A stretch of DNA of 17,004 nucleotides from Rhodoferax sp. (GTDB lineage Bacteria > Pseudomonadota > Gammaproteobacteria > Burkholderiales > Burkholderiaceae_C), in assembly GCA_020048795.1 (NCBI GenBank), contig JAIFMA010000253.1, positions 1 to 17,004 on the forward strand, in the 5' to 3' direction. A model generated the notes under the pieces. The model was not told the DNA's origin. It did not search any database and worked only from the letters and a program-made list of their open reading frames with translations. This document shows, one piece after another, positions 8,001-15,719 of the stretch. Every line of letters starts with the position of its first letter. Within the stretch, counting starts at the first letter, position 1. The position numbers and the translations under genes were made by a program.

Positions 8001-10789
8001 TTGTCCTTGCCACTGGCCGGAGGCGGCACCTGCCAGACGCAGTGGGCCTCGCCCCTGCCGTCGGTGACCGCTTCACAGGCGCCGGACTCAGTGCCGAAAA
8101 GGTCGTAGTAGCCTGCGTTGTTGGGCCGCGCGCGCGTCACGCTAAATCGCATGGCTTTGCCGGCGATGGGCTGGCCATCCGGGCCGAGCATGACACCGCT
8201 CAATTGAACCCCGCGCTGCGCCTGCGCGGCCGACCCGGGCGCATGTGGCAACACGGCAGCCTTGATGCCAATACGGTTCGGGCTTGGCCAGACGGCAAAG
8301 CTGTTGGCAACGGTTTGCACTTCGCCGTTCGGGTCGGCGAACTCCATTTCTGCGAACAAGCTGACCGCATGGGTGAGCGGCGGCGGCGTGATCGTGGCTG
8401 CCGCGGCACCGGTCTGGTCAAGTTGCAGGCGACGCGGCATCAGGGGAAGCGCGGCAAACGGTGCAATGCGCCGGTTCAGGAAATCGAAGCCGGCACGCAA
8501 GGGTGGTGCACCCATGCGCCACTGGCCCTTGAGCGTCACTTGTGCACCGGCGGCTGCACCACCGGCGAAGAAGCGTACCGAGGCTGCCATCGGCAGCACC
8601 TGCTCCTGTGGCGTGCGCCATTGGGCGGTGCCAGCGAGGCTGGCATCAAATACCGGGGCGCGGAATTCCTCCACCTGCAGGCTCGCCGTGGCATCGGCAC
8701 CAAAATCAGCATGGCGCACCCGCACGGTGTACTGGCCAAGCCTGGCGCTGGTCGGGATGGTCCAACTGGCTTGCGCACAGCCCTGCGCGTCCCAGCTAAG
8801 CTTGCTGCGGTGCACCACCTCGCCGGATTGGTGGCGCACTTCGAGTGTGCCGCTGAAGGGCGGCAAGATTGCAAAACCGCTGGCGACCGGCCCGCGCACA
8901 TGCGATTCAAGATGCAGGGTTTCGCCGGCCTTGAGCAGGGTTCGGTCGAGCACCACATGGCCGATGCCGGGTGCCGGCTGGTTGGCACCCCACATACGCG
9001 CCAGGTCGAGTACCACCATGTCATCGTCTTTGCGTGCCACAACGTGGTAAGTGCCAGTGTTGTCGCTGCCAGCGCACTCGGCGCGCACATCGAAGGTGGC
9101 GCTGCCGTCGGCGGCACTGCGGCCGCGCCAGACCTCGCGGTCGGCGCAGTCGTAGACGGCCAGGCTCACATCAGGCACGGGCTTGCCGCTGGTCAAGCCC
9201 GTCACCCAGACCAGCGAGCGCCCGTGCGTACTGATCCGTGCCGTGACATTGAGGTCGGTCACCTGAACCAGGGTGGCGCGCGGCGCGCTCGGGTTGCGGC
9301 CGGATGGATGGTCGCCACGGTGCCGCGGACTGTCGAGTTCCACCAGCCACATGCCGGGCTGTGTCAGGGGCAGACCGGTGAAGGCCATGGGGCCACCGGA
9401 GGTGGCCAGCGACATACGCAACGGCTGGGGCAACTGGGAGGCGAGTTGACGCAACACCGGGTAGGGTGTTTCCCCGCCCTGCTGCGGCCACTGCGCACTG
9501 GATCGAAGCAGCGCCAGGGCGGCCTTTTCACCGGTTTCGCCTTGAAGACCGGAAATACGCGCCGCCTGCACTGCCACGGCAGCTTCGACATGGCGGGCCG
9601 CCACCACCAACTGCGCCGGTGCACCGCTGGCCGAGGTGCGTGGCAGCACCTGCATGCCCTCATTGACAAAACCCACATAAGCGGGTTTGCGCGCGAACCC
9701 GATGGTTTTTGGAAAACGATCTGCGTTGGCGAGCGTGCGGCCGTCCGCATCGCGCACGGTATCACGGAGCGTTGCGGTGATGCTGGCGGGGCCGTCGCTG
9801 ACCGCCAGCAGTTCGGCCGTCACACTGGTGACTGAGTTGACACCCGGTGGCGGCTTGACGAGGGCGACCGGTTTGCCCTCAGGCGTGGCCAGGCGAATGC
9901 GCTCCAGCATTGCCACCGGGACCGGTGCAGAGAATTGCAGCAGCAGCGCCTGGCGTGTATCGCAGCCCGGGGTGAAGGCCAGTACCGCGCAACTGATCTG
10001 CAGGTTGAAGGGCGGACGGGTTGTGAAGCCGGTGATCTGGTCGCTGCCGCTGGCCACCTGGTTCGGCGTGGCGATGGCGGCGCCCCAGATCAAGCGCACC
10101 GGCGTGGCGTTGGGCAGCGGCCCGGCGCAGCGCAGTGCCATCCAGCCATTGCGCTCCCATTCAGCCTGGGTGAAGTCGCGCCGGTAGGCCTGCATCTCGC
10201 GCATCCCTTCAGCGGCGGTAAGACGCTGCATGGGGTTGGCCTGGCTACCCTTCACCTCGCATTTGAGGTGCCGGTCAACCGAAGCCTGGTCGGCCACGGC
10301 ATCCGCACGGATGAGAAAGATCTGGTCTTCACGAATCTGCTCACGCGCGTCACGCGTCAGCAACTCGGCGATCTTCGGTCCGCCGGTGCTAAACAGCCAC
10401 GGACCGGCTGGAACCACGGCGCGCCCTGCAAGGCTCTGAACGCCGTTTTGCAGGCTGACCTGGCATCGGGTACCGACCGGCAGATCACGCGGCCATTCGA
10501 AGACAAAGCGTCGCGCATCGACCCAGCGGCCGACGGCAGCTGGGCTGCCTGGCGAGCACTCCAGTTTCAGCGGTGCCGGTGCACCGCTGGCACCCAGTGC
10601 CACCATGTCGGCCGTGAACCGCACTGCCACCTGGCGAATCTGTCGCACTTCGCCCTGCGGCGCGAAGGTTTCGACCGCGACGCTGTCCACTGGTGCCTGG
10701 GCTAGCGCAGATTGGGCACCGATCAACAGAGTGGCTGATACAAGGGCAAGGATGAGGGCTGGTGTTACACGGGAGATGTGAGCTTGCAT
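5036..10789 (-). CDS. Bacterial alpha-2-macroglobulin with intact thioester motif, secreted
   Basis: A 1917-residue macroglobulin of the YfhM type, predicted to trap and covalently capture proteases in the periplasm. Residues 1-30 form a Sec signal peptide (hydrophobic core ALILALVSATLLIGA, cleavage after SALA). There is no lipobox Cys, so unlike E. coli YfhM it is probably not a lipoprotein. Beta-rich macroglobulin domains fill about 35-1175. A Pro/Ala/Met-rich bait-like segment lies near 1180-1222, followed by the A2M-family block DFSSLALWQTDVV and PLNDSLTRWRVVAIAT. The thioester is C1458-L-E-Q1461 in YPFACLEQKASRA, at the start of the alpha-helical thioester domain (to about 1730, with the Trp-rich NWWWFMWNGN). 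Receptor-like domains end in FPPTRIEAMYAPEIFGE. The ATG at 10789 gives a proper signal peptide; a TTG at 10819 would add ten unlikely residues. It is the last gene of a same-strand set, 147 bases after the transglutaminase gene. No pbpC homologue is in the window. Confidence 0.93.
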   Translation of the reverse strand: MQAHISRVTPALILALVSATLLIGAQSALAQAPVDSVAVETFAPQGEVRQIRQVAVRFTADMVALGASGAPAPLKLECSPGSPAAVGRWVDARRFVFEWPRDLPVGTRCQVSLQNGVQSLAGRAVVPAGPWLFSTGGPKIAELLTRDAREQIREDQIFLIRADAVADQASVDRHLKCEVKGSQANPMQRLTAAEGMREMQAYRRDFTQAEWERNGWMALRCAGPLPNATPVRLIWGAAIATPNQVASGSDQITGFTTRPPFNLQISCAVLAFTPGCDTRQALLLQFSAPVPVAMLERIRLATPEGKPVALVKPPPGVNSVTSVTAELLAVSDGPASITATLRDTVRDADGRTLANADRFPKTIGFARKPAYVGFVNEGMQVLPRTSASGAPAQLVVAARHVEAAVAVQAARISGLQGETGEKAALALLRSSAQWPQQGGETPYPVLRQLASQLPQPLRMSLATSGGPMAFTGLPLTQPGMWLVELDSPRHRGDHPSGRNPSAPRATLVQVTDLNVTARISTHGRSLVWVTGLTSGKPVPDVSLAVYDCADREVWRGRSAADGSATFDVRAECAGSDNTGTYHVVARKDDDMVVLDLARMWGANQPAPGIGHVVLDRTLLKAGETLHLESHVRGPVASGFAILPPFSGTLEVRHQSGEVVHRSKLSWDAQGCAQASWTIPTSARLGQYTVRVRHADFGADATASLQVEEFRAPVFDASLAGTAQWRTPQEQVLPMAASVRFFAGGAAAGAQVTLKGQWRMGAPPLRAGFDFLNRRIAPFAALPLMPRRLQLDQTGAAAATITPPPLTHAVSLFAEMEFADPNGEVQTVANSFAVWPSPNRIGIKAAVLPHAPGSAAQAQRGVQLSGVMLGPDGQPIAGKAMRFSVTRARPNNAGYYDLFGTESGACEAVTDGRGEAHCVWQVPPPASGKDNGQWLFSAKVEGEKHVATTLLYDWDLAWQPTRAVLEVEGLNLQDAQAMLTADSPAMLRVRAPFAPATLLLTVEREGVLAHSVHALASKDERIALALAGHYAPNVLVSATLVSALRDGSTGADGTPKLSSGETIHLRVKPSAYSLALTVVPRGNEFRPRGRALVDLSVRDQAGKPLAGARITVVVVDEALLALKDNPTWALLTAMTRHRASDVRSQSVDALLSRQPALGPQHAFRARDERLARRNVDIAGRVEDKFVEDAPPSPPPMPAPMAMMAARGAPAEAKSGDGSPPPVRSDFSSLALWQTDVVADANGHAAVEVPLNDSLTRWRVVAIATQGAGRFGTGEATLTTTQPLQLVSGLPGSVRSGDALEQKVTLRNTSPRALEVAFEALATLEFDGNVVGVRRPEGAALAARGLQLARKFKLKAGENRDFIWPVSVPDGTRALRWRIAAQAADLGDIVEVTQVVTPAVPVTVRQATLLQVTGNADMRVTQPPGALPQTGGVSLAWKASLTEAALTEVRKWMAAYPFACLEQKASRAAALRDRQGWDSLMSELPKYVDRNGLVRYFPTEQLPGSEVLTLYLLDTAAALGWPIPAEQRVRLLKGVRDLHEGKAKSLDWAPRETEVSSALARQATLAEQQPDISTGPRVQPREMDRLPTTSVIDWVRFLLASPRELARAQSLQAAAALLRSRYDIQGTRLNWRSEEHENWWWFMWNGNVAAARTAWVVTRWSREDAGWNTDLPLLVNGLIGRQRNGHWGTTTANAWGSLALAAFTTQRESVAVRGASIATLGGSAMRVDWQLPGASTEATLPWPGQGSTDTLHLSHQGSGAPWASIGIRAAVKLDSAVSQGLSVTREVTPVEQKTKGTWSVGDIMRVKLAMRSNADLGWVVVRDPVPSGATILGRGLARESALAQSGTVRGRGNWPAFEERAAESYRAYFRQVDKGDWSVEYNVRINNAGRFEFPPTRIEAMYAPEIFGETPIAALVAKP

Positions 10790-10870
10790 GCTGGTCTCGG
10801 GAGTTGTGAAGGTACACAAAGGGAACTATACGGGGGGAAAGTTTATTCACGGGTATTTTGACCTCATGTG

Positions 10871-10885
10871 GCCGCACGGTGCGGC
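10871..10885. repeat. 15-base perfect inverted repeat in the gap before the macroglobulin gene
   Basis: GCCGCAC and GTGCGGC face each other around one central G, in the 147-base gap between the transglutaminase stop and the macroglobulin start. As RNA it gives a stem of about five G-C-rich pairs with a five-base loop. No T-run follows on the minus strand, so it is not a canonical terminator. It could be a weak attenuating hairpin or an operator, or it could be chance in GC-rich DNA. Confidence 0.35.
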
Positions 10886-10936
10886 GATCTATGACGAGGC
10901 GATCCAGTGGTCTCATGGCAGGTTCACCCACAACGG

Positions 10937-12829
10937 TCAGGCACGTCGATACCGATCCTGATACAGCGCCTCGATCACCTTGCCTGCAACGGCGATCTGC
11001 GCCATGTTTCGCACCGTTGTTGCCTGCACTGACACCCGCCTGAACCAGGCTTTGGGCGTTTCTCCGGGCCTTCGATCCAGTCCCAACACTGTCCACTCAC
11101 GTTCCAGTGCCCAAAAGGCCTTTACGCTGGCTGCCTGTTCGCAATCAGCAGACTCAAGCTGCGGGATGGTGGCAACGCGAAACCTGCGCCAAGGTACACC
11201 GTGCCTGAGCAGATAGGCAGCAAAAAGCAGCCCCAGCAGCGAAGCAATGGCGGCCAGCACCAGCACCGACATCGTGTCAGCCAGTGTCAAAATCAACTGG
11301 GATAGTCGGTACCAGGCGAATGAGATGACATCACCCAGCGGCTTCAGCATGGCGGCCTGCTCCTCCTGCGCAGCCATCCAGTTGGAGGGTGTCGTGTCCA
11401 CCTCTACCCAGCGTCCGGCAACAAAAGCTTCGGCCCAGGCATGGGCGTGGCTCATCCGCACCAGGTGGGCCTGCTCCAGCTCACTGTATTCCTGTAGTGC
11501 AAAGCCGGTCACATAACGCGCTGGAATTCCTTGAGCCCGCAGCAATAACACCGTGGCGGTGGCGAAATATTCGCAGTGCCCGGCACGATCTGTGAACAGA
11601 AACCGTTCCAGGTCTCGAGCACCCTCCTTGTCATCACCGAGAAAAAGGGTGTAGCCAAAACCGGAGGCAAACCATGCCTTTGTTGCCTGTAGACGCTGGA
11701 GCTCGCCCGCAGCGCGCAAGGCATCAAGCTCTGGAATGCGGGCGATCCATTCACGCACAGCAGCAGGGGTGACGAGATCGGCCGATTCTGGTGCAACCGA
11801 CGGCTCGGCTTTAGCTGGCCACACCTGGACATCCAGCATCGAAGGCATCCGTGTCAATCGCACAATCGCGTTGGCGTTACGTTCTACCACACCCAGGTCA
11901 CCTGCAGCACTGGCCAATTTACCAGCGTCTTTCGGGAGTGGCAGAAGCAGCCCCGTACTTTGCCCCCTCCCATGAAGCTGCATGACGGGCAGCCCGACTC
12001 CGGCGGTTTGCGCCAGGGCCACAAAGGGGCTCTGGCGTGCCAACCAACCACCATTTGCGTAGTGTGTAAACACACCGCTTCGCAATAGCACCGGGGTTTG
12101 AATTTTGGTGGGCAGGTCAACTCGCCAGACGATTTGATCTGACAGTTTGATGCGACCCAGGTCACCAATGTGTGTCTGGCTCTTGTAAGGGTTGTTGTCC
12201 ACGCTGCTGAAGGCCGCGACAAACGCATCCTGGGTCAGCGTCTGAGCCTGGTGCAATGCGGCTGCCAAGCCCCACGCAGACCCGATCGCCACCAGCGCCG
12301 CAAGCACAAATGTGAGGATGCCACGCTTTCCCCTGGGTGCACCGTCGGCAAAAAGCCAGCCGCACACGACGGCACTCGCACCGCCAAAAAACCAGTCCGT
12401 CACTACCGGCAGCACCGAGGCTGACAGCACGGTCAAGGCGATAAATGGAGCGCCAAAAACAACGGCCTCGCCGCGATGCTGCTGTGGTGCCCGGTGCGAT
12501 GGCCCGACGAAGTGGCCCCATCGCAACGGCGTGTTATTCATGGCCTCCACCAGCAGCAGGGCAAACCAGACCAATGGCAGCCAGGACACGGCGGTGAAAA
12601 GCCCCTCGGGTAATGCCTGTGCGACCCCAAAAACCACCAGCAGCAGCACCGAAAACACAAACAGGGCCGCCACCAGGCGTTGTAGTGCAACATCGCTGAA
12701 AGCCGTCTGGACTTTGGTCAGGGGCAGTGCCAGGCGAACCAGTGCCATGCCGGCACCCAAAGCCGGAACACCCAGGGCAAAGCCCCAGAGCACCAGTGCC
12801 ATGGCCTGTAGCAACGCTATCGTTGTCAT
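10937..12829 (-). CDS. TgpA-like membrane transglutaminase family protein
   Basis: A 630-residue inner-membrane protein with an extracytoplasmic transglutaminase-like domain. Several hydrophobic helices fill residues 1 to about 195 (for example LVAALFVFSVLLLVVFGVA and ILTFVLAALVAIGSAWGLA). A soluble segment follows, with the transglutaminase core at about 390-485. A further transmembrane helix near 515-538 and a cytoplasmic tail end the protein. The Cys-His-Asp triad is C419 (DRAGHCEYFATAT), H463 (SHAHAWAEAF) and D478 (VEVDTTP), all intact. The start at ATG 12829 overlaps the DUF58 stop in an ATGA, which implies translational coupling; upstream in-frame codons to 12889 are DUF58 sequence. The partner set MoxR-DUF58-TgpA is common in proteobacteria and linked to envelope functions. 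The natural substrate is unknown. Confidence 0.92.
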   Translation of the reverse strand: MTTIALLQAMALVLWGFALGVPALGAGMALVRLALPLTKVQTAFSDVALQRLVAALFVFSVLLLVVFGVAQALPEGLFTAVSWLPLVWFALLLVEAMNNTPLRWGHFVGPSHRAPQQHRGEAVVFGAPFIALTVLSASVLPVVTDWFFGGASAVVCGWLFADGAPRGKRGILTFVLAALVAIGSAWGLAAALHQAQTLTQDAFVAAFSSVDNNPYKSQTHIGDLGRIKLSDQIVWRVDLPTKIQTPVLLRSGVFTHYANGGWLARQSPFVALAQTAGVGLPVMQLHGRGQSTGLLLPLPKDAGKLASAAGDLGVVERNANAIVRLTRMPSMLDVQVWPAKAEPSVAPESADLVTPAAVREWIARIPELDALRAAGELQRLQATKAWFASGFGYTLFLGDDKEGARDLERFLFTDRAGHCEYFATATVLLLRAQGIPARYVTGFALQEYSELEQAHLVRMSHAHAWAEAFVAGRWVEVDTTPSNWMAAQEEQAAMLKPLGDVISFAWYRLSQLILTLADTMSVLVLAAIASLLGLLFAAYLLRHGVPWRRFRVATIPQLESADCEQAASVKAFWALEREWTVLGLDRRPGETPKAWFRRVSVQATTVRNMAQIAVAGKVIEALYQDRYRRA

Positions 12830-14079
12830 GACAAACGGCCCAAAGTGTTCAGTGTGGACAAGGGCAAGCGATGCAGGGTACCGGTCCACTTTGCCTCAAT
12901 CGGCGGTGCGACCGGCGCATCGTCAGGCTCAACCAGCAACACGATGGGGCGCAGGCCGTGTGCCATCAGTTTGGCAATGACGGCCTGGCGGGGTGCATCC
13001 CAGTCCTGAAAAATGACCACCAGCGAAGAAAGCTCGGCAGCGTTGCGCGCCAGCGTGGCCAGCAGTTGCGTCACGCTGTCCGGGGGTGTTGGCATCACGG
13101 TGGCGAGCACACGCAGCAAGCTGTCGGCGTTGCCCAGACTGCGCCCCATGGTGACCCGATGGACCCGCTCGCCTACAAACATGAGGTCAAGCAGGCTGTC
13201 CGCATCCAAGGGCCGAGCCACAAGCCAGGCGGCAATCGAGACAGAAGCTTCGAAGGCCTCCTGGCGCGATGGGCCGCAGGCCGTGTCAAGGACCAGCGTG
13301 TGCCGGGTGAAATACTCCTGCTGGTACTCACGCACCACCGGTTTGCCGGTGCGCGCGAAACTGCGCCAGTGGATTGATCGCATCGGGTCGCCGGCGCGGT
13401 AGTCACGCAGGGATCGAAACTCTTGCGAGTCCCCAACCTGGTTGGCAAGCGATATTCCCCCTGCTTGCAAAATACGCTGACCCTGGGGCGGCGGCAGTTC
13501 AACCGCAATGCGTTGCGGCAAGACCATCAGTGTGGTCGGCGCGACAGCCACCGCGAGGCGGCTTTCAACCAGGCCCAGTGGCCCGGTGATCACCGCGCAC
13601 AGCGACTCAAATGTCGCCAGACCACGCGCCGTGGGGTTTGCCCGCAGGGTGACTTTCACGATCTGGGAAATAGCCAGCGCGGGCAGATCCTGTCGCTGTG
13701 GTTCAAGCACCCGCCATCTGCGCAGCAGTCGAAGAAACACCGGGTAACTTAGGTGTCGGCTCGACACGGTACTTGCACCGTTAAACCAGGGTTGATGCAT
13801 GACCTCGACCAAAACACACCGAGCGGCCGCAACGGCACCGTCATTGCGAACCAGCATCCGGTATTGCGCCGTTTGCCCCAAGGTCACGAATGATGGCAGG
13901 TGGCGGGTGGCTGACAGCGCGGGGGCGCGCCGTCTTGTTATGGCCACTGCAATGGCATCTGTCGCCAACAGCCCGATTCCCAGCGAAAAAACCAGATGCG
14001 CCAGATTAACCTCGGTATTCAAACCCAGTGCCCCCGCAAAAACCGTCAGAAAAGCAAGGGTCAGACCGGTACCCGACAA
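12826..14079 (-). CDS. DUF58 domain protein, membrane-anchored
   Basis: A 417-residue protein with two N-terminal hydrophobic helices (about 4-20 and 28-47), a beta-rich middle and the DUF58 signature at about 220-251 (EFRSLRDYRAGDPMRSIHWR, then ARTGKPVVREY). After this, LVLDTACG (about 262-269) looks like the acidic first motif of a von Willebrand A-like fold, which DUF58 proteins are thought to have. DUF58 proteins usually partner a MoxR AAA+ ATPase, as here. The start is unusual: the frame has a TAG at 14094-14092 and no ATG or GTG before the first helix, so TTG at 14079 is the first ordinary candidate, with an ATT at 14088 as a rarer option. Neither has a clear Shine-Dalgarno. It lies 48 bases after moxR and overlaps the transglutaminase gene by four bases. 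Confidence 0.9.
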   Translation of the reverse strand: MSGTGLTLAFLTVFAGALGLNTEVNLAHLVFSLGIGLLATDAIAVAITRRRAPALSATRHLPSFVTLGQTAQYRMLVRNDGAVAAARCVLVEVMHQPWFNGASTVSSRHLSYPVFLRLLRRWRVLEPQRQDLPALAISQIVKVTLRANPTARGLATFESLCAVITGPLGLVESRLAVAVAPTTLMVLPQRIAVELPPPQGQRILQAGGISLANQVGDSQEFRSLRDYRAGDPMRSIHWRSFARTGKPVVREYQQEYFTRHTLVLDTACGPSRQEAFEASVSIAAWLVARPLDADSLLDLMFVGERVHRVTMGRSLGNADSLLRVLATVMPTPPDSVTQLLATLARNAAELSSLVVIFQDWDAPRQAVIAKLMAHGLRPIVLLVEPDDAPVAPPIEAKWTGTLHRLPLSTLNTLGRLS

Positions 14080-14127
14080 GCGGTTAATAGTCTAAGCCGC
14101 CCCACAGTTCTCTGCCGGGTGGTGCGA

Positions 14128-15072
14128 TCAGACCGGGACCGGGACTTGCGCCAGGATCGCTTCCACCACGTCAGCGCCGGTGGTGCCGCCATACCGGGCC
14201 TGCGGGTCCAGGGTGAGCCGGTGCGCCAGCACATCACAGGCAATGTCCTGAATGCCATCCGGGGTGACGAAGTCACTGTCATCAAAAAATGCCAGGGCAC
14301 GCGCCAACTGGAACAGTGCGATGGATGCTCGTGGACTGGCTCCCACATGCACGCCAGGATGCTTTCGGGTGGCTTGCACCAGCGCCACAATGTACTCGCG
14401 CAATGGCTGCGCCACCTGCACCTTGGCGGCGGCTTCACGCGCTGCCAGGAGGTCTGCCACGTTTGCGCAGGCCCGCAATTGAGCCAGCGGGTGGTGCGCC
14501 AATGAATAGTCAAGCAAGCGCATCTCGTCTTGCGCGCTGACATAACCCAAACCAAGCCGCACGCCAAAGCGATCCATCTGGGCCTCGGGTAAAGGATAGG
14601 TGCCGGCCTGATCGATCGGGTTTTGCGTGGCAATCACCAGGTAGGGCTGGGGCAACGCCTTTCGTTCACCATCCACCGTTACCTGCGCTTCAGCCATGGC
14701 TTCAAGCAAGGCCGACTGGGTACGCGGTGAGGCCCGATTGATCTCGTCGGCCAGCAACACGTGGGCAAATACCGGCCCATCGTGAAACTGGAATGCCTGG
14801 CTTTTTGCGTCAAAAATGGACACACCGACGATGTCGCTGGGTAATAAATCGGGGGTGAACTGAACCCTGGAAAAGCTCGCCTCCACCGACAGTGCCAGCG
14901 CCTTGGCCAGCGTGGTTTTGCCGGTTCCGGGGTTGTCGTCCAGCAAAACATGCAGCCCACAAACCCAGGCACCGATGATTCTGCGAATGTTGTCCGCCTG
15001 GCCGTGCATGACACGCTCCAGGTTGGAGGCAATGCCGCGCATGGCAGCGTTGGGGCGGGTGGTTGATGTCAC
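14128..15072 (-). CDS. MoxR-family AAA+ ATPase
   Basis: A 314-residue MoxR-type AAA+ ATPase, normal length for the family, cytoplasmic and thought to act as a chaperone or remodelling factor with the DUF58 partner. Walker A is at about 45-53 (DDNPGTGKTTLA) and Walker B at 104-112 (HVLLADEIN). Family blocks RASPRTQSALLEAMAE, sensor 1 VIATQNP (146-152), GTYPLPEAQMDRF and the C-terminal SPRASIALFQLARALAF follow. The frame is open to an ATG at 15207, but the GTG at 15072 is chosen because GGAG precedes it by six bases and the residues above it do not look like protein. It is the first gene of the moxR-DUF58-transglutaminase set. No convincing sigma-70 promoter was seen upstream. Confidence 0.94.
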   Translation of the reverse strand: MTSTTRPNAAMRGIASNLERVMHGQADNIRRIIGAWVCGLHVLLDDNPGTGKTTLAKALALSVEASFSRVQFTPDLLPSDIVGVSIFDAKSQAFQFHDGPVFAHVLLADEINRASPRTQSALLEAMAEAQVTVDGERKALPQPYLVIATQNPIDQAGTYPLPEAQMDRFGVRLGLGYVSAQDEMRLLDYSLAHHPLAQLRACANVADLLAAREAAAKVQVAQPLREYIVALVQATRKHPGVHVGASPRASIALFQLARALAFFDDSDFVTPDGIQDIACDVLAHRLTLDPQARYGGTTGADVVEAILAQVPVPV

Positions 15073-15078
15073 GGTGGA

Positions 15079-15082
15079 CTCC
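15079..15082 (-). promoter_or_regulatory. Ribosome binding site fixing the moxR GTG start
   Basis: On the minus strand GGAG stands six bases before GTG at 15072. This is the best Shine-Dalgarno in the upstream region, and it decides against the ATG at 15207, which would add 45 Arg/Cys-rich residues unlike the family. Confidence 0.7.
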
Positions 15083-15252
15083 AGTGTAATCAGCCGGCAA
15101 CAGGCGGCAAAACTGTTGACACTACCACGATGTCGAGTTGAGCACACTGCGGCTGCGAACGGCGGTCTTGGCACGTCAATGCGTGCGCGACATCGCCGCA
15201 AGCTCACTGGCGACCCGGGCGACTGTGGCGTGATGAGCGGCGAGTATCGGTC

Positions 15253-15432
15253 TCAGCGCTCATCGAAGCTCACGGTCACCGCTTCGCGCCCACGCTCAGA
15301 AGCCGCAATCTGGCATTTCACATGAAATGTGCCTCCAGCCCAATCACTGCAAGCGCTGGATGCTTCATAAAACATAGCGATTGGCTTGTGCCATCGTTGC
15401 AGTGCTGAGGAAAACCGTGGTCTGTCCCTCAT
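15253..15432 (-). CDS. Possible small ORF, 59 residues, unknown function
   Basis: ATG at 15432 to TGA at 15253. I do not recognise the protein. Its second half (GGTFHVKCQIAASERGR, then EAVTVSFDER) reads like a soluble beta-strand protein with a charged C-terminus, while the first half is less convincing and uses less G/C at third positions. There is no good Shine-Dalgarno. Its ATG overlaps the stop of another minus-strand frame (15635-15429) in an ATGA; that upstream frame is not recognisable either and lies opposite a plus-strand frame that looks at least as protein-like. It may be a real small gene, a remnant, or chance. Confidence 0.28.
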   Translation of the reverse strand: MRDRPRFSSALQRWHKPIAMFYEASSACSDWAGGTFHVKCQIAASERGREAVTVSFDER

Positions 15433-15719
15433 TTCGCTTTTTTCGCGTGGACCCGACGCACGACACCCTGCTGGCCAACAACACGCCGATTGATTAACTT
15501 GACTTTGCCTCGCCAGTCAGTGGCCTGGGCAGCAAGATGTGGCAGGATGCCACCCATAAGTGGCCCGGTAAAACCAGCCGAGAGTGGCGCGAGCCACTGA
15601 CCATGGGTGGCGACGTGACGACACGGGTCGAGCAAGTCTGGCGGACCCTCGGTTTACAAGCCAAATTGGCCTCCAGCCCTTATGCAGAAAGCGCCGACAG
15701 CTATTTAATTTATAAATAA
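15405..15719 (+). pseudogene. Possible decayed ORF interrupted by TAA, unrecognised
   Basis: One plus-strand frame reads RFFRVDPTHDTLLANNTPID, meets TAA at 15495-15497, and continues in the same frame as LDFASPVSGLGSKMWQDATH through TTRVEQVWRTLGLQAKLASS to SYLIYK and a stop at 15717-15719. The amphipathic, Trp- and Lys-containing composition is protein-like on both sides of the stop, which suggests a gene broken by a nonsense change. A shorter ORF after the stop could start at ATG 15537. I do not recognise a family. The opposite strand is also open here, so the call is weak. Confidence 0.25.

Noticed and set aside
7916..9835. 639-codon plus-strand open frame opposite the macroglobulin gene
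   Set aside because: It is a shadow of the minus-strand macroglobulin, which keeps its domains and thioester motif through the region. The translation is Gly/Arg/His-rich with no recognisable domain.
9616..10588. Shared 17-base word GCCGGTGCACCGCTGGC at two places in the macroglobulin gene
   Set aside because: Both copies encode a short Ser-Gly-Ala-Pro-Ala run with the preferred codons; the flanks do not match, so it is chance rather than a duplication.
10485..11096. 203-codon minus-strand frame bridging the transglutaminase-macroglobulin gap
   Set aside because: It overlaps both genes in another frame, with Arg/Ser-rich composition and no motif; the N-terminal signal peptide of the macroglobulin is clearly the real coding frame there.
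15084..15110. TTGCCG with 16-base spacer to TACACT upstream of moxR as a promoter
   Set aside because: Transcription would start at or inside the ribosome binding site, which is hard to reconcile with the well-placed GGAG before GTG 15072.
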